A DNA stretch of 64,000 nt from Streptomyces sp. 11x1 (lineage in GTDB: Bacteria > Actinomycetota > Actinomycetes > Streptomycetales > Streptomycetaceae). The notes under the pieces are model-generated. The model had not been told where the DNA came from and made no database searches. It was given only the letters and a program-made list of their open reading frames with translations. Shown piece by piece: positions 63,439 through 64,000 of the stretch; the stretch's first letter is position 1, and every line of letters starts with the position of its first letter. Location: the NCBI RefSeq assembly GCF_032598905.1, contig NZ_CP122458.1, positions 9,759,001-9,823,000 of the forward strand, given 5' to 3'. Both the position numbers and the translations under genes were made by a program.

Positions 63439-63568
63439 GAGCTTGGGCAGGAACTCGGCCTGACCGTCATCTATGTGACACATGATCAGGAAGACGCCCT
63501 GGTTCATGTGTGACCGCATCGCGGTCATACGCGTAGGCCTGATCGAGCAGTTCGACACCCCCGGGTGA
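63439..63568 (+). pseudogene. ABC transporter ATPase fragment
   Basis: ELGQELGLTVIYVTHDQEDA, then after a frame change CDRIAVIRVGLIEQFDTPG. This is the H-loop region (THDQEEAL...SDRIAVM..G.I.Q.G/DTP) of PotA/MalK-like ATPases. Walker A, signature and Walker B are absent; 63315-63438 contains nothing else. Confidence 0.7.
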
Positions 63569-63674
63569 GCCGGCCCAGGCGGTTGTCGCGGTCGTGGCGC
63601 CTCATGGTCTGCCGGCACCCCCGCTTGCCGTGGAGGTCTGCCACCTCGACCGATCGCGAAGGAGATGGTCCGCT

Positions 63675-64000
63675 GTGGACGCCGTCGACGAGAAGATCAT
63701 CGCCGAGCTGACCCGCAACGCCCGCATGCCGCACTCGGAGCTGGCCGGCAAGGTGCTGCTGTCCCGCAATGTGGTGCGCCAGCGCATCGAACGGTTGGAG
63801 CGGCAGGGCCACATCGCCGGGTACACCATCGTCCGCGCGGGCGAGGGCACCGGCGATGTCGTCTCGGCGCTGGTCCTCGTCTACCGCCAGGACCGCATGC
63901 GCGGCGGCGACGTCCTGGCCGCGCTCAAACGCATTCCGGAGGTCGTTGTCTGCGAGATCCTCAGCGGCGACTTCGACATCATGGTGCGCCTGGAGGCCGC
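63675..64000 (+). CDS. Lrp/AsnC-family regulator, 3' end beyond window
   Basis: The first 108 codons are visible. The helix-turn-helix (about 1-60) reads DAVDEKIIAELTRNARMPHS, then ELAGKVLLSRNVVRQRIERL and GHIAGYTI; the ligand-sensing domain begins LAALKRIPEVVVCEILSGDF. It starts with GTG after AAGGAG. Such proteins sense amino acids; the amine oxidase upstream is a plausible target, and the inverted repeat at 61991 a possible binding site. Confidence 0.85.
   Translation, partial: MDAVDEKIIAELTRNARMPHSELAGKVLLSRNVVRQRIERLERQGHIAGYTIVRAGEGTGDVVSALVLVYRQDRMRGGDVLAALKRIPEVVVCEILSGDFDIMVRLEA

Noticed and set aside
1..64000. CRISPR arrays, tRNA or rRNA genes, plasmid or chromosome origin
   Set aside because: No regularly spaced repeats, cloverleaf-like segments, rRNA-like blocks or DnaA-box clusters were noticed by eye.

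Overview
The window is high-GC DNA with GTG starts, ATGA/GTGA gene overlaps, a SARP regulator, an ebo-type operon and many oxidoreductases and secreted plant-polymer hydrolases. It reads as Streptomyces (or a close actinomycete), probably accessory chromosome. No rRNA, tRNA, CRISPR array or intact insertion sequence was seen.

Region 1 (1-15.2 kb) looks like a biosynthetic gene cluster. A leftward set (SARP regulator, MFS transporter, metK, metF, adenosine kinase cut by the left edge) supplies and recycles S-adenosylmethionine. A divergent rightward set (HAD phosphatase, transaldolase-fold enzyme with Gln in place of the usual catalytic Glu, sulfotransferase, SDR, a second Rossmann protein, GNMT-like N-methyltransferase, MFS exporter, cysC-cysD-cysN) carries its own PAPS supply. 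Together they predict a small, sugar-phosphate-derived, N-methylated and sulfated product with no PKS or NRPS. I do not recognise this combination and regard it as the best candidate for an undescribed system.

Region 2 (15.2-25.5 kb) has an exonuclease, two decayed genes (an alpha/beta hydrolase and a TcmI-type cyclase), a VOC protein, and then a leftward ebo-type operon (UbiA prenyltransferase, TIM-barrel isomerase, EboA, TatD/EboB, EboE, alkaline-phosphatase-like protein) whose last gene is a translationally coupled cytochrome P450. A duplicated ribosome-binding segment creates a 12-codon leader ORF inside it.

Region 3 (26.4-36 kb) is a rightward aromatic-catabolism operon (extradiol dioxygenase, FAH-family hydrolase, FAD hydroxylase, acetoacetyl-CoA synthetase, DoxX) behind a perfect 24-bp palindrome. 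It ends in a P450 that has lost its N-terminal half but keeps intact ferredoxin and reductase genes. Remnants of an aldo/keto reductase and an MMPL transporter flank a FadR-type regulator.

Region 4 (36.4-48.1 kb) is a graveyard of plant cell-wall degradation. An expansin is intact, but a GH29-GH43-ricin chimera, a GH6 cellulase, a pectinesterase tail, a transposase tail and an IclR/GntP pair fused head-to-head by deletion are all broken. An intact two-component system and a glucarate dehydratase survive among them.

Region 5 (48.9-64 kb) is an amine/amino-acid catabolic island: FAD amine oxidases, two RidA paralogues, a dehalogenase-like HAD protein, a fold-III PLP enzyme, an SDR and a cupin with an in-frame TAG. 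Much of it appears controlled by one GntR regulator through four copies of a 17-bp operator. The two RidA genes share an exactly identical, inverted 265-bp block beside diverged N-termini, the signature of gene conversion. A kinase/aminotransferase pair with a divergent ROK regulator, a third FAD amine oxidase, an ABC ATPase remnant and an Lrp/AsnC gene (cut by the right edge) complete the window.
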